This document shows positions 1-5,564 of a stretch of DNA of 8,805 nt, piece after piece (the stretch's first letter is position 1; the number at the start of each line of letters is the position of its first letter). The notes under the pieces are model-generated. The model ran no database searches and was not told the DNA's origin. It was given only the letters and a program-made list of their open reading frames with translations. The position numbers and the translations under genes are program-made. Source of the DNA: Flavobacteriales bacterium (lineage in GTDB: Bacteria > Bacteroidota > Bacteroidia > Flavobacteriales > Flavobacteriaceae); NCBI GenBank assembly GCA_003229235.1, contig QIIH01000096.1:1-8805 (forward strand). The letters are read 5' to 3'.

Positions 1-1263
1 AAATTGCATTTTCGCAGCACTTAATGTTGCACCCACGCTGTCGTGCAAATCGCTTGCAAGCCGTTGGCGTTCTTTTTCTTGCCCGGCAATCATAGCATCT
101 ATTGTATTGAGTTCTTGCTCTTTTAATATCTTTTCTGTCTTCTGAATCTCGATCTCTTTTTCTTGCTCTGCGATGTGTTGTTTACGTTTGGTAGATCGAA
201 ATAGCAAAAAGGCGATGATACTACCTAGGCCTAAAGTGCCGCCGAGGCCGTAGGCGATGTTTTTGTTTTGGATGGATTTTTGACTTTGTAAAAGTGCTTC
301 TTTCTCTGCCTCTAAAGTTCGATATTTTCTATCAGATTCTGCAAGTGCTTTATTCTGCTTGTCTTCTTTGATTGAATCTCGAACTGAAATTAATTTTTTC
401 GAATAAATAAAACCATTCTCACTGTCGTTGATACTGTCGAATAATACAACCATATTTTCGTAAAGTATCTCACGAGTCTTTAAATCGAATTTATTGAGTT
501 TTATGCTATCTGCACTTTTAAAATTTTGTAAGGCTAAATTGTATTTTTTTAATCCTTTATAAGATTGGCCTAGATTATTATATGAGTAAGCCAAATACAC
601 TGAGTGCTTAATTTTTAAGAAATAATCACGGCTGTCATTAAATACTTTAATTGCTTCAGTGTAATTTTGTAAAGTATCCGAATTAAAGGCAACGCCTTTG
701 TTAAATTTAAAACCAATTGCCAGAGTTGTATCCTTTATTTGATATGCAAGTTCTATCCCCTTATCATAAAACTTTAGTGCGTTTTCCATGTCGTCGGCAT
801 GGTTAAACTTAGTCGCTAGTTTCCCATAGGCTTTGGCCAAGTCTTTTGGATTGTTGGTTGAATTAGCATAGTCAATATATTCTTGAAGAAATTTTGCTGT
901 AGAAATTTTGCTTTCTTTTTGGTGCGAAATTGTTTCAATTAATGATAAGTTAGTTTGAGCTACTTTATCCAAACTATCAATTTCCTTCCAAATAATTTTA
1001 GCATCGAGATAATGATTAAAGGCCTTGTCATGCAGATCTAAGGCCAAATTTGCTTCACCAAGCATCAATAGTCTTTGTGCATTTTCAAATTTTGCCAATT
1101 GGGTTAAATCAACATTTAAAAGAACATGAATCACCGAATCATAAATTTCTTTGTCAAGATATTCTTCGGCTGTCTCTAAATCAGAATCCTGCCCAAAAGC
1201 AATACCAGCAGCTAAAAACACTGCTGGTAATATTGCTTTTTTTATGTGTTTAATTATATACAA
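1..1263 (-). CDS. TPR-containing sensor histidine kinase (HisKA_3 type), 3' end outside the window
   Basis: This frame is open from the left edge to 1263 and gives 421 residues of a membrane sensor kinase. Residues 1-24 are a signal peptide (basic KHIKK, then a hydrophobic stretch ending GIAFG-Q). Residues 26-300 are helical with TPR-like repeats, clearest at about 142-175 and 225-254 (AYSYNNLGQSYKGLKKYNLA). A coiled stretch precedes a transmembrane helix at 336-355, and a second coiled stretch leads into the dimerisation box ERQRLASDLHDSVGATLS, with phospho-acceptor His407. The ATPase domain lies beyond the window. The layout puts the TPRs in the periplasm and the kinase in the cytoplasm; such kinases usually signal to a LuxR/NarL-type response regulator, which is not visible here. 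The only plausible start is TTG at 1261-1263: there is no in-frame ATG or GTG between the upstream in-frame stop (1330-1332) and the signal peptide. It begins 2 nt after the stop of the preceding gene, so translation is probably coupled. The ligand is unknown. Confidence 0.87.
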   Translation of the reverse strand, partial: MYIIKHIKKAILPAVFLAAGIAFGQDSDLETAEEYLDKEIYDSVIHVLLNVDLTQLAKFENAQRLLMLGEANLALDLHDKAFNHYLDAKIIWKEIDSLDKVAQTNLSLIETISHQKESKISTAKFLQEYIDYANSTNNPKDLAKAYGKLATKFNHADDMENALKFYDKGIELAYQIKDTTLAIGFKFNKGVAFNSDTLQNYTEAIKVFNDSRDYFLKIKHSVYLAYSYNNLGQSYKGLKKYNLALQNFKSADSIKLNKFDLKTREILYENMVVLFDSINDSENGFIYSKKLISVRDSIKEDKQNKALAESDRKYRTLEAEKEALLQSQKSIQNKNIAYGLGGTLGLGSIIAFLLFRSTKRKQHIAEQEKEIEIQKTEKILKEQELNTIDAMIAGQEKERQRLASDLHDSVGATLSAAKMQF

Positions 1264-1265
1264 TC

Positions 1266-1685
1266 TTATTGCGTTCCTATTAAAATCGAACCATCTTTGT
1301 CGTCGGGAGATCCGCCAACAGCTGGTGTTTCACAAACAGGGCGGCTACAAGCCAAACTTTGCTTAGAGACTCGAAACCAAAAAGGCTGCTCATCTTGAAC
1401 ACCCAATTCCATTCCATCTAACGTTTGATGCTTGACTTCATTAGAAGTCCCGAACGTTGGGTGACTTGATAAACGCAATTCCAAATTATCATGATTGCTA
1501 CAATACAAAGCATTATGTATTTTAAAATTATCAGAATGTGATGTTTTGTTAACTAATCTAAAGTGTCCTTTTATTACGTTCTTTAAGTTCTGTTGGTTCC
1601 AAAAGAACTTAGCTGTAATAATTACTGTGTTATCCTCAAAAACAAGTTGATAAGAAGAGGAATTTACTCTAATGTCATAACTCAT
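1266..1685 (-). CDS. Unrecognised 139-residue protein in the protease/kinase operon
   Basis: I do not recognise this protein. It is 139 residues with no signal peptide or membrane helix, so it is probably cytosolic. Residues 10-75 alternate hydrophobic and polar residues in short stretches (YQLVFEDNTVIITAKFFW, HFRLV, LELRL), which suggests a small beta-rich domain. The tail (about 110-139) looks flexible and holds two cysteines close together (Cys113, Cys118 in ACSRPVCETP), with a third at 62. It starts at ATG 15 nt after the protease stop, and its stop lies 2 nt before the kinase start, so the three genes are very likely co-transcribed. Possible roles inferred only from position are a protease inhibitor, substrate or adaptor. 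The reading frame is sound because it is bracketed so tightly by two clear genes. Confidence 0.7.
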   Translation of the reverse strand: MSYDIRVNSSSYQLVFEDNTVIITAKFFWNQQNLKNVIKGHFRLVNKTSHSDNFKIHNALYCSNHDNLELRLSSHPTFGTSNEVKHQTLDGMELGVQDEQPFWFRVSKQSLACSRPVCETPAVGGSPDDKDGSILIGTQ

Positions 1686-1700
1686 AGTTTATAATTTAGT

Positions 1701-2768
1701 TTAAATAAATGTTTTTAGTTCTAATTTTTCAAAACTTACATTTCCATTCGAGTCGAACAAATATTGAACCTCAGGAAATGTAAAATTGAAAAGATTATTA
1801 ATATCGTTCGCATAAGTATATCCATCGCTACGATTTTTATCATCTGCAAATAAAAGCCCTACCACATTTTGGTCGTCATCATAAACAATAGAACCACTAT
1901 CCCCGGATGTCGATATCTTAGTTATCTGGATTTGTTTAAAAAAAAGCTCATCCCTTCCGTCTATTTCGACCTTTAAGGTTGTATTTAGTGATCGTAAACA
2001 ACCAGATAAAGTGTTTGTTTTGTACCCGCATTTAGTGACGTTTAAATGAAGTTTTGGGCACCGATTTATGTTTTGGAGTTGTATACCATTTTTAAGTTTA
2101 GTCACTATTCTGTGCTCGTTATTAATTTTATAAATCGCCGCATCTAGATATGGTTTAAATTGTTCCCAAATTAAGACTCCAGATAAGTAATTATTAAGAT
2201 CTTCACTTGAAGGAATGTCGTAGACCCTAGGGTTGTAAATTTCATCACCGCGATTTTCACAATTATCTTGCAACACGTGCTTGTTTGAAAGACCGAAAAA
2301 CCCATCGTGATTTTTTAGTGTAAAAATAGCGCCTAAGGTACCACCCATATCAAACGGTTGATTACTAACGCTTCTACCACCCTGGAGTATTGGATCGAAA
2401 TCAAAGTTAGCCGAAGGATCGGAATCAATGGCCGAAACCTTCTCAGTCCAAACCAATGAAACTTTAATAAATGTTTCATCTAGATTTTGTTCCTCTTGAG
2501 GTAAGTTTTTGTTTACGAGCGGTAAGAACTCTGGAAACTCAACTTCAAATTGTTCACGGTCTTCTTTAGTTATGCTCTCGGGTTGCAATAATCCTGTTTT
2601 CTTTCGCCCAAATTCTATTTCAAAGTTGTATCGATCATTTGTAGACTTAATTACTGCCATATAGATCAACTCTAAATCCAATTCAAAGAAGTGCTTGTCC
2701 CATTGGGAAAGCGCAAAATTTGCCTCTTCAATTGTTCTATAATACTTCGAAAACTCGTCAGTGGTCAT
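1701..2768 (-). CDS. Trypsin-fold serine protease, cytosolic, full catalytic triad
   Basis: The C-terminal part carries the chymotrypsin-fold signature. It has GGTLGAIF at 142-149, SNKHVL with His164 as general base, LDAAIYKI with Asp209, and STSGDSGSIV with nucleophile Ser291 in GDSGS, followed by VVGLLFA. The GTLG...LSNxHVL...GDxI-x-P order resembles a group of intracellular bacterial trypsin-like proteins, some distantly like plant NAL1, rather than secreted DegP/HtrA: there is no PDZ domain, signal peptide or membrane helix. Residues 1-130 are an acidic, mostly helical N-terminal extension that I cannot assign; it could be a substrate- or partner-binding domain. The ATG start follows AGGA at 5-6 nt, which overlaps the stop codon of the membrane-protein gene 6 nt upstream. 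The gene order suggests a protease controlled by, or acting on, its membrane and kinase neighbours. The fold and triad are seen; the substrate is unknown. Confidence 0.85.
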   Translation of the reverse strand: MTTDEFSKYYRTIEEANFALSQWDKHFFELDLELIYMAVIKSTNDRYNFEIEFGRKKTGLLQPESITKEDREQFEVEFPEFLPLVNKNLPQEEQNLDETFIKVSLVWTEKVSAIDSDPSANFDFDPILQGGRSVSNQPFDMGGTLGAIFTLKNHDGFFGLSNKHVLQDNCENRGDEIYNPRVYDIPSSEDLNNYLSGVLIWEQFKPYLDAAIYKINNEHRIVTKLKNGIQLQNINRCPKLHLNVTKCGYKTNTLSGCLRSLNTTLKVEIDGRDELFFKQIQITKISTSGDSGSIVYDDDQNVVGLLFADDKNRSDGYTYANDINNLFNFTFPEVQYLFDSNGNVSFEKLELKTFI

Positions 2769-2774
2769 GAATTC

Positions 2775-3107
2775 CTATATCGGATTAAACAAATACACCA
2801 ACACAAAAATTGCGATCGCTCCAGAGGCAGTGATGGCTGTTTCTTTTTCGGCCAAGGTATGAGGCACTGGTTTCTCGTTTTCGTCGGTCATCATCTCAAC
2901 TTTATCGCCCTTCGGGGTGTAGTTAAGTTGGATCATTCCAGGTATCGATATACTAATGGCCGAGGCTGCTAAGGCGGTTAAAACTCTAAAGATCAATCCT
3001 AATGCTTCGTCATTCGCAGGATCGAATCCTCCTTTTGCTATTGCGAGCATTAAAAGGAGATAGGTGACTATGCCAAAAAAGAACATAAAACGTGGTGTAT
3101 TTTTCAT
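2775..3107 (-). CDS. Small three-helix membrane protein, first gene of the protease operon
   Basis: This 110-residue protein has three hydrophobic segments: about 7-24 (MFFFGIVTYLLLMLAIA), 37-60 (GLIFRVLTALAASAISISIPG) and 90-108 (TASGAIAIFVLVYLFNP). A polar, acidic linker lies at 65-88. The FRVLTALAAS...IPG segment followed by ASGAxAxFVLVYxFNP resembles a short membrane module that I recall recurring in small bacterial proteins beside effector or signalling genes. This is from memory, not a search. It ends 6 nt before the protease start, so the two are almost certainly co-translated. A plausible job is to anchor or regulate the cytosolic protease at the inner membrane. No signal peptide cleavage site is evident; the first helix would remain. 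Confidence 0.75.
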   Translation of the reverse strand: MKNTPRFMFFFGIVTYLLLMLAIAKGGFDPANDEALGLIFRVLTALAASAISISIPGMIQLNYTPKGDKVEMMTDENEKPVPHTLAEKETAITASGAIAIFVLVYLFNPI

Positions 3108-3127
3108 AATTGGTTGTATTAATTAGA

Positions 3128-3135
3128 CAATATTA
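3128..3135 (-). promoter_or_regulatory. Weak candidate -7 element for the protease operon
   Basis: Read on the minus strand this is TAATATTG, one mismatch from the Bacteroidota -7 consensus TAnnTTTG, about 20 nt upstream of the ATG at 3107. No TTG lies 17-23 nt further upstream, so the call rests on one element only. Confidence 0.25.
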
Positions 3136-3151
3136 GAGTAAGAAATACGCT

Positions 3152-3175
3152 AAAAAAATACCCACTACAGGGTAT
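3152..3175 (-). terminator. Intrinsic terminator downstream of the 62-residue membrane protein gene
   Basis: On the minus strand ATACCC (3175-3170), a 6-nt loop TGTAGT and GGGTAT (3163-3158) form a perfect 6-bp stem, followed directly by a T run (3157-3153). This stem plus T-tract is the layout of a rho-independent terminator, although the stem is short and half A/T. It sits about 80 nt after the upstream stop codon and 45 nt before the first gene of the protease operon, so it would insulate that operon. Confidence 0.55.
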
Positions 3176-3257
3176 ATTCAACCTCAAGTTAAAGCGATAT
3201 TCTAACAACGGCAAGTTGCAGGGAAGTTAATTTTTTAGTATCGGGAAAGGAAAATAC

Positions 3258-3446
3258 CTACAAATCTAAAATTTGCTTGAGCAGCAATAACAGTAGTAAG
3301 AAAGCGATAAAACCAACCAAAACCCAGATACTGCCTTTGTATTGTTTTTTATGGAGTTTTAAATCCTTGCGGTAGCTCCAAATCAGGGCACCTACAAAAA
3401 GGGCAATAAAAAAACCAATAAAAATCCAACGTCCGGTAGTAAACAT
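3258..3446 (-). CDS. Small two-helix membrane protein, function unknown
   Basis: This is a 62-residue protein with two hydrophobic helices, about 7-24 (WIFIGFFIALFVGALIWS) and 40-57 (IWVLVGFIAFLLLLLLLK). A basic loop (YRKDLKLHKKQYKG) between them would face the cytoplasm, which puts both termini on the outer side of the inner membrane. I chose the ATG at 3444-3446; the frame extends upstream to an ATG at 3500, but those 18 extra residues would overlap the promoter and the start of the divergent gene. Small proteins of this shape, with the RWIFI...WSYRKDLK...YKG pattern, look familiar from flavobacterial genomes, but I know of no function. It is divergent from the MazG-like gene with 43 nt between starts. 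Confidence 0.7.
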   Translation of the reverse strand: MFTTGRWIFIGFFIALFVGALIWSYRKDLKLHKKQYKGSIWVLVGFIAFLLLLLLLKQILDL

Positions 3447-3451
3447 ATTTG

Positions 3452-3459
3452 TAGCTTTG
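3452..3459 (+). promoter_or_regulatory. -7 promoter element for the MazG-like gene
   Basis: TAGCTTTG is an exact match to the Bacteroidota TAnnTTTG -7 element, 30 nt before the ATG at 3490. No TTG is present at the expected -33 spacing, so the support is partial. It lies 4 nt from the opposite-strand -7 element. Confidence 0.5.
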
Positions 3460-3463
3460 CGTG

Positions 3464-3495
3464 CAAATTTACAACTAAAAACCCTGCCTATGCAA
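3464..3495 (-). promoter_or_regulatory. Promoter of the 62-residue membrane protein gene
   Basis: On the minus strand TTG (3495-3493) is followed, after 21 nt, by TAAATTTG (3471-3464), an exact fit to the Bacteroidota pattern TTG-N17-23-TAnnTTTG. Transcription would start about 10 nt before the ATG at 3446. The -33 TTG falls inside the first two codons of the divergent gene. Confidence 0.5.
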
Positions 3496-3876
3496 CGCAA
3501 AATTGCCGCTGTTCAAACTTTTCATGACGCCTTTGGGCTCGACAGTCTAAAATCTCAAAAAGCCCACTTAGGTGAAGCCAAGCATATGTTGCGCTATAAG
3601 CTAATGCGCGAAGAAAACGAAGAATATCTAGAGGCTGCAAACAACAACGATTTGGTTGAGGTTGCAGATGCCTTAGGCGATATGCTCTATATTCTTTGTG
3701 GTACCATCATAGAACATGGCCTCCAACATAAAATCGAGGAGGTATTCGAAGAAATTCAGCGAAGCAATATGAGTAAACTTGGTGCAGATGGCAAACCTAT
3801 CTATCGGGAAGATGGTAAAGTATTGAAAGGCCCAAATTATTTTAAGCCGCACATAAAAGAAATTTTAGAAGATTAA
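3490..3876 (+). CDS. MazG-like / PRA-PH-family nucleotide pyrophosphohydrolase
   Basis: This 128-residue all-alpha protein belongs to the MazG/phosphoribosyl-ATP pyrophosphohydrolase superfamily, which hydrolyses nucleoside triphosphates (or PR-ATP) to the monophosphate plus PPi using Mg2+. The metal-binding motif is visible as E41-E42-x-x-E45 in REENEEYLEA, and E57-x-x-D60 with D64 in LVEVADALGDMLYIL. The C-terminal SNMSKLGADGKPIYREDGKV and KGPNYFKP stretch is typical of the short single-domain form. It is unlikely to be histidine-biosynthetic HisE, because no his genes are nearby and HisE lacks this tail; a house-cleaning role against non-canonical NTPs is more likely. I start at ATG 3490 because the frame upstream of it (to 3457) overlaps the -7 element. 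The protein is divergent from the small membrane protein gene. Its stop overlaps that of the convergent ilvE. Confidence 0.85.
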   Translation: MQRKIAAVQTFHDAFGLDSLKSQKAHLGEAKHMLRYKLMREENEEYLEAANNNDLVEVADALGDMLYILCGTIIEHGLQHKIEEVFEEIQRSNMSKLGADGKPIYREDGKVLKGPNYFKPHIKEILED

Positions 3877-4940
3877 ATCTCGTAGCGCCAACCGTGCTTG
3901 TCTTCTGCCAAATTATGCTGAATATTCATTAAGTTGGTCTTAAACTTTTTAGCAAAGCCATTTTCTTGTGACGGTAATGAATATTCCTTTTCCTGATAAC
4001 TAAATGTGCTAACGGGACTTATCACAGCGGCTGTTCCAGCACCAAAGATTTCTTTAAGCGAACCGTTTTGGGCCGCTTCTACAACTTCTGAAACCAAAAC
4101 TGGTCGTACTTCTAAATTAATACCTGCATCTTTTGCCAGCTGTATTACACTTTTACGAGTAATTCCGTCTAGAATCCTATCGCTGGTAGGGGCAGTTATT
4201 AAAGTATCGTTTATTCTGAAGAAAACGTTCATAGTGCCCGCCTCTTCTAGATGCTTGGGTTCGCTAGAGTCTGTCCAAATAACTTGATGATAGCCCTTTT
4301 CTCTTGCCAAATTTGTTGGATAAAATTGAGCCGCATAGTTTCCCGCAGCTTTGGCTGCACCTACACCACCGTCTGCAGCACGACTGTATTTATCGGTAAT
4401 CACAACCTTAACTTCGCCAGTATAGTATGCCTGAGCCGGCGACATGATAATCATAAATTTATAGCGATCAGAAGGAGAAGCCGATACTCCATATTGAGTG
4501 GCAATAACAAAGGGGCGTATGTATAAAGAGTTTCCTAAACCGGGCATTACCCAATCACGATCTAAATCGAACAACTTATGCATTGCATCAAAAAACAACT
4601 CTGGAGGGAATTCAGGAATCGCTAGTCGCTTAGACGATTTGTTAATTCGTGCCATGTTTTGTTCAGGTCTAAACAAAAACACTTTTCCGTCGTCATCTTT
4701 ATAGGCTTTCATGCCTTCAAAAACTGCCTGCCCATAATGAAACACTTTGGCTGCAGGTTCGATGCTCATCGGGCCATAGGGCCTAATAGTTGGAGACTGC
4801 CATTCCCCATCTATATAATCACATTCAAACATGTGATCACTAAAAACGTTGCCAAAAACTAAGTTTTTAAAATCGACTTGATCAATTCTAGATTCATTAA
4901 TTTTTTGAACACTAATAGGGGATGCTGTAGTTAAGTTCAT
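3873..4940 (-). CDS. ilvE: Branched-chain amino acid aminotransferase
   Basis: This 355-residue PLP enzyme of fold type IV interconverts leucine, isoleucine or valine and their 2-oxo acids, with 2-oxoglutarate/glutamate as partner. It acts in the cytosol as the last step of branched-chain amino acid synthesis. Length and motifs fit the BCAT group that resembles mitochondrial/eukaryotic enzymes: FHYGQAVFEGMKAY (67-80), substrate-side YIRPF (140-144), the Schiff-base lysine Lys197 in GGVGAAKAAGNYA, Glu233 in EEAGTMNVFF contacting the PLP ring nitrogen, and the phosphate-binding GITRKSVI (259-266) and GAGTAAVISPV (300-310). The N terminus is intact and no key residue is missing. It is transcribed alone, divergent from the DUF4920 gene and convergent with the MazG-like gene, whose stop codon it overlaps. 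I see no leader peptide or attenuator in the 108 nt upstream. Confidence 0.96.
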   Translation of the reverse strand: MNLTTASPISVQKINESRIDQVDFKNLVFGNVFSDHMFECDYIDGEWQSPTIRPYGPMSIEPAAKVFHYGQAVFEGMKAYKDDDGKVFLFRPEQNMARINKSSKRLAIPEFPPELFFDAMHKLFDLDRDWVMPGLGNSLYIRPFVIATQYGVSASPSDRYKFMIIMSPAQAYYTGEVKVVITDKYSRAADGGVGAAKAAGNYAAQFYPTNLAREKGYHQVIWTDSSEPKHLEEAGTMNVFFRINDTLITAPTSDRILDGITRKSVIQLAKDAGINLEVRPVLVSEVVEAAQNGSLKEIFGAGTAAVISPVSTFSYQEKEYSLPSQENGFAKKFKTNLMNIQHNLAEDKHGWRYEI

Positions 4941-5009
4941 TAAAGGAAGTGTTTAAGCCGCTAAATTAGACAAAAAAAGTCCCATATAAAACGTAAAATT
5001 TTCATAAAA

Positions 5010-5037
5010 TTGCATTATATTATACGTTATATATTTT
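5010..5037 (+). promoter_or_regulatory. Candidate promoter for the DUF4920-mnmD pair
   Basis: TTG (5010-5012), 17 nt, then TATATTTT (5030-5037) match TTG-N17-23-TAnnTTTG except for the last base. It would give a leader of only about 5 nt before the ATG at 5049. The surrounding DNA is very AT-rich, so a chance match is possible. Confidence 0.35.
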
Positions 5038-5048
5038 ATACTCAAATC

Positions 5049-5561
5049 ATGAAAAAAATTGGATTAGTTATCGGGTGTCTTTGTACGTTAATCGCTTGTA
5101 AATCGAATACAAATGAAGTGCCAACCACTATAGCTGCAGCAGAGGTTTCGCAATCTTATCGCAGTTTTGGACAAGAAATCACTGCTTCAGAATTAATGAC
5201 CATCGAACAGGTTTTTGCAAATGTCGAAAGCCTTAAAGTTGGCGATTCTATTCCTGTCAAATTTAGCTCGAAAGTAGAATCCGTTTGTCAAAACAAAGGT
5301 TGCTGGATGAAGGTAAATGTTGGAGGAGAATTAACCATGGTTCGTTTTAAAGATTATGGCTTCTTTATGCCAAAAGATATAGCCGGTCAGGATGCAATAA
5401 TTAAAGGTGTCGCCTTTGTAGAAGAAGAAAGCGTTGAACAACAGCGTCATTACGCCGAGGATGCGGGAAAATCTCCTGAAGAAATTGCAGCCATAACCGA
5501 ACCTAGAAAGCAGCTTGCTGTTTTGTCGAGTGGTGTATTATTGCCAGAGGGTGAGGAATAA
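5049..5561 (+). CDS. DUF4920-domain lipoprotein
   Basis: This 170-residue envelope lipoprotein begins MKKIGLVIGCLCTLIAC: a basic start, a hydrophobic core and the lipobox LIAC, so Cys17 should be lipidated. The next residues (KSN) carry no obvious retention signal that I can interpret. After a short linker comes a DUF4920-type domain (about 37-168): YRSFGQEITASE, a central SVCQNKGCWMKV with two cysteines and a Trp, and a C-terminal VLSSGVLL strand. The paired-Cys motif (C-x4-CW) could bind a metal or form a disulfide; the family's function is not known to me. ATG 5049 is preferred over the in-frame ATG at 5010, which would place 13 unsuitable residues before the signal sequence and start inside the promoter. 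It is followed after 3 nt by mnmD. Confidence 0.87.
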   Translation: MKKIGLVIGCLCTLIACKSNTNEVPTTIAAAEVSQSYRSFGQEITASELMTIEQVFANVESLKVGDSIPVKFSSKVESVCQNKGCWMKVNVGGELTMVRFKDYGFFMPKDIAGQDAIIKGVAFVEEESVEQQRHYAEDAGKSPEEIAAITEPRKQLAVLSSGVLLPEGEE

Positions 5562-5564
5562 CTC

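Noticed and set aside
1050..1366. Two short plus-strand open frames across the kinase/139-residue junction
   Set aside because: They overlap each other and two supported minus-strand genes, with no recognisable protein features.
2691..2972. Plus-strand open frame spanning the protease and membrane-protein junction
   Set aside because: It is antisense to two tightly coupled genes, and its sequence shows no domain or signal.
3200..3225. Small inverted repeat GCAA-G-TTGC near 3212
   Set aside because: The arms are only 4 bp with no T-tract, so it is not a terminator and is likely chance; the hairpin at 3152-3175 is much better.
3108..3257. Possible island boundary or attachment site between the protease operon and the housekeeping genes
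   Set aside because: No tRNA, integrase, direct repeat or insertion-sequence end is visible; gene content alone suggests accessory DNA.
4006..4862. Several plus-strand open frames inside ilvE
   Set aside because: They have no start context or family motifs and lie entirely antisense to a clearly conserved enzyme.
4961..4968. TAATTTAG on the minus strand as the ilvE -7 element
   Set aside because: It has one mismatch in the TTTG part and no TTG at 17-23 nt upstream, so support is too weak to list.
5010..5048. Longer N terminus for the DUF4920 lipoprotein
   Set aside because: It would put 13 residues ahead of a good lipoprotein signal peptide and start within the AT-rich promoter-like stretch.
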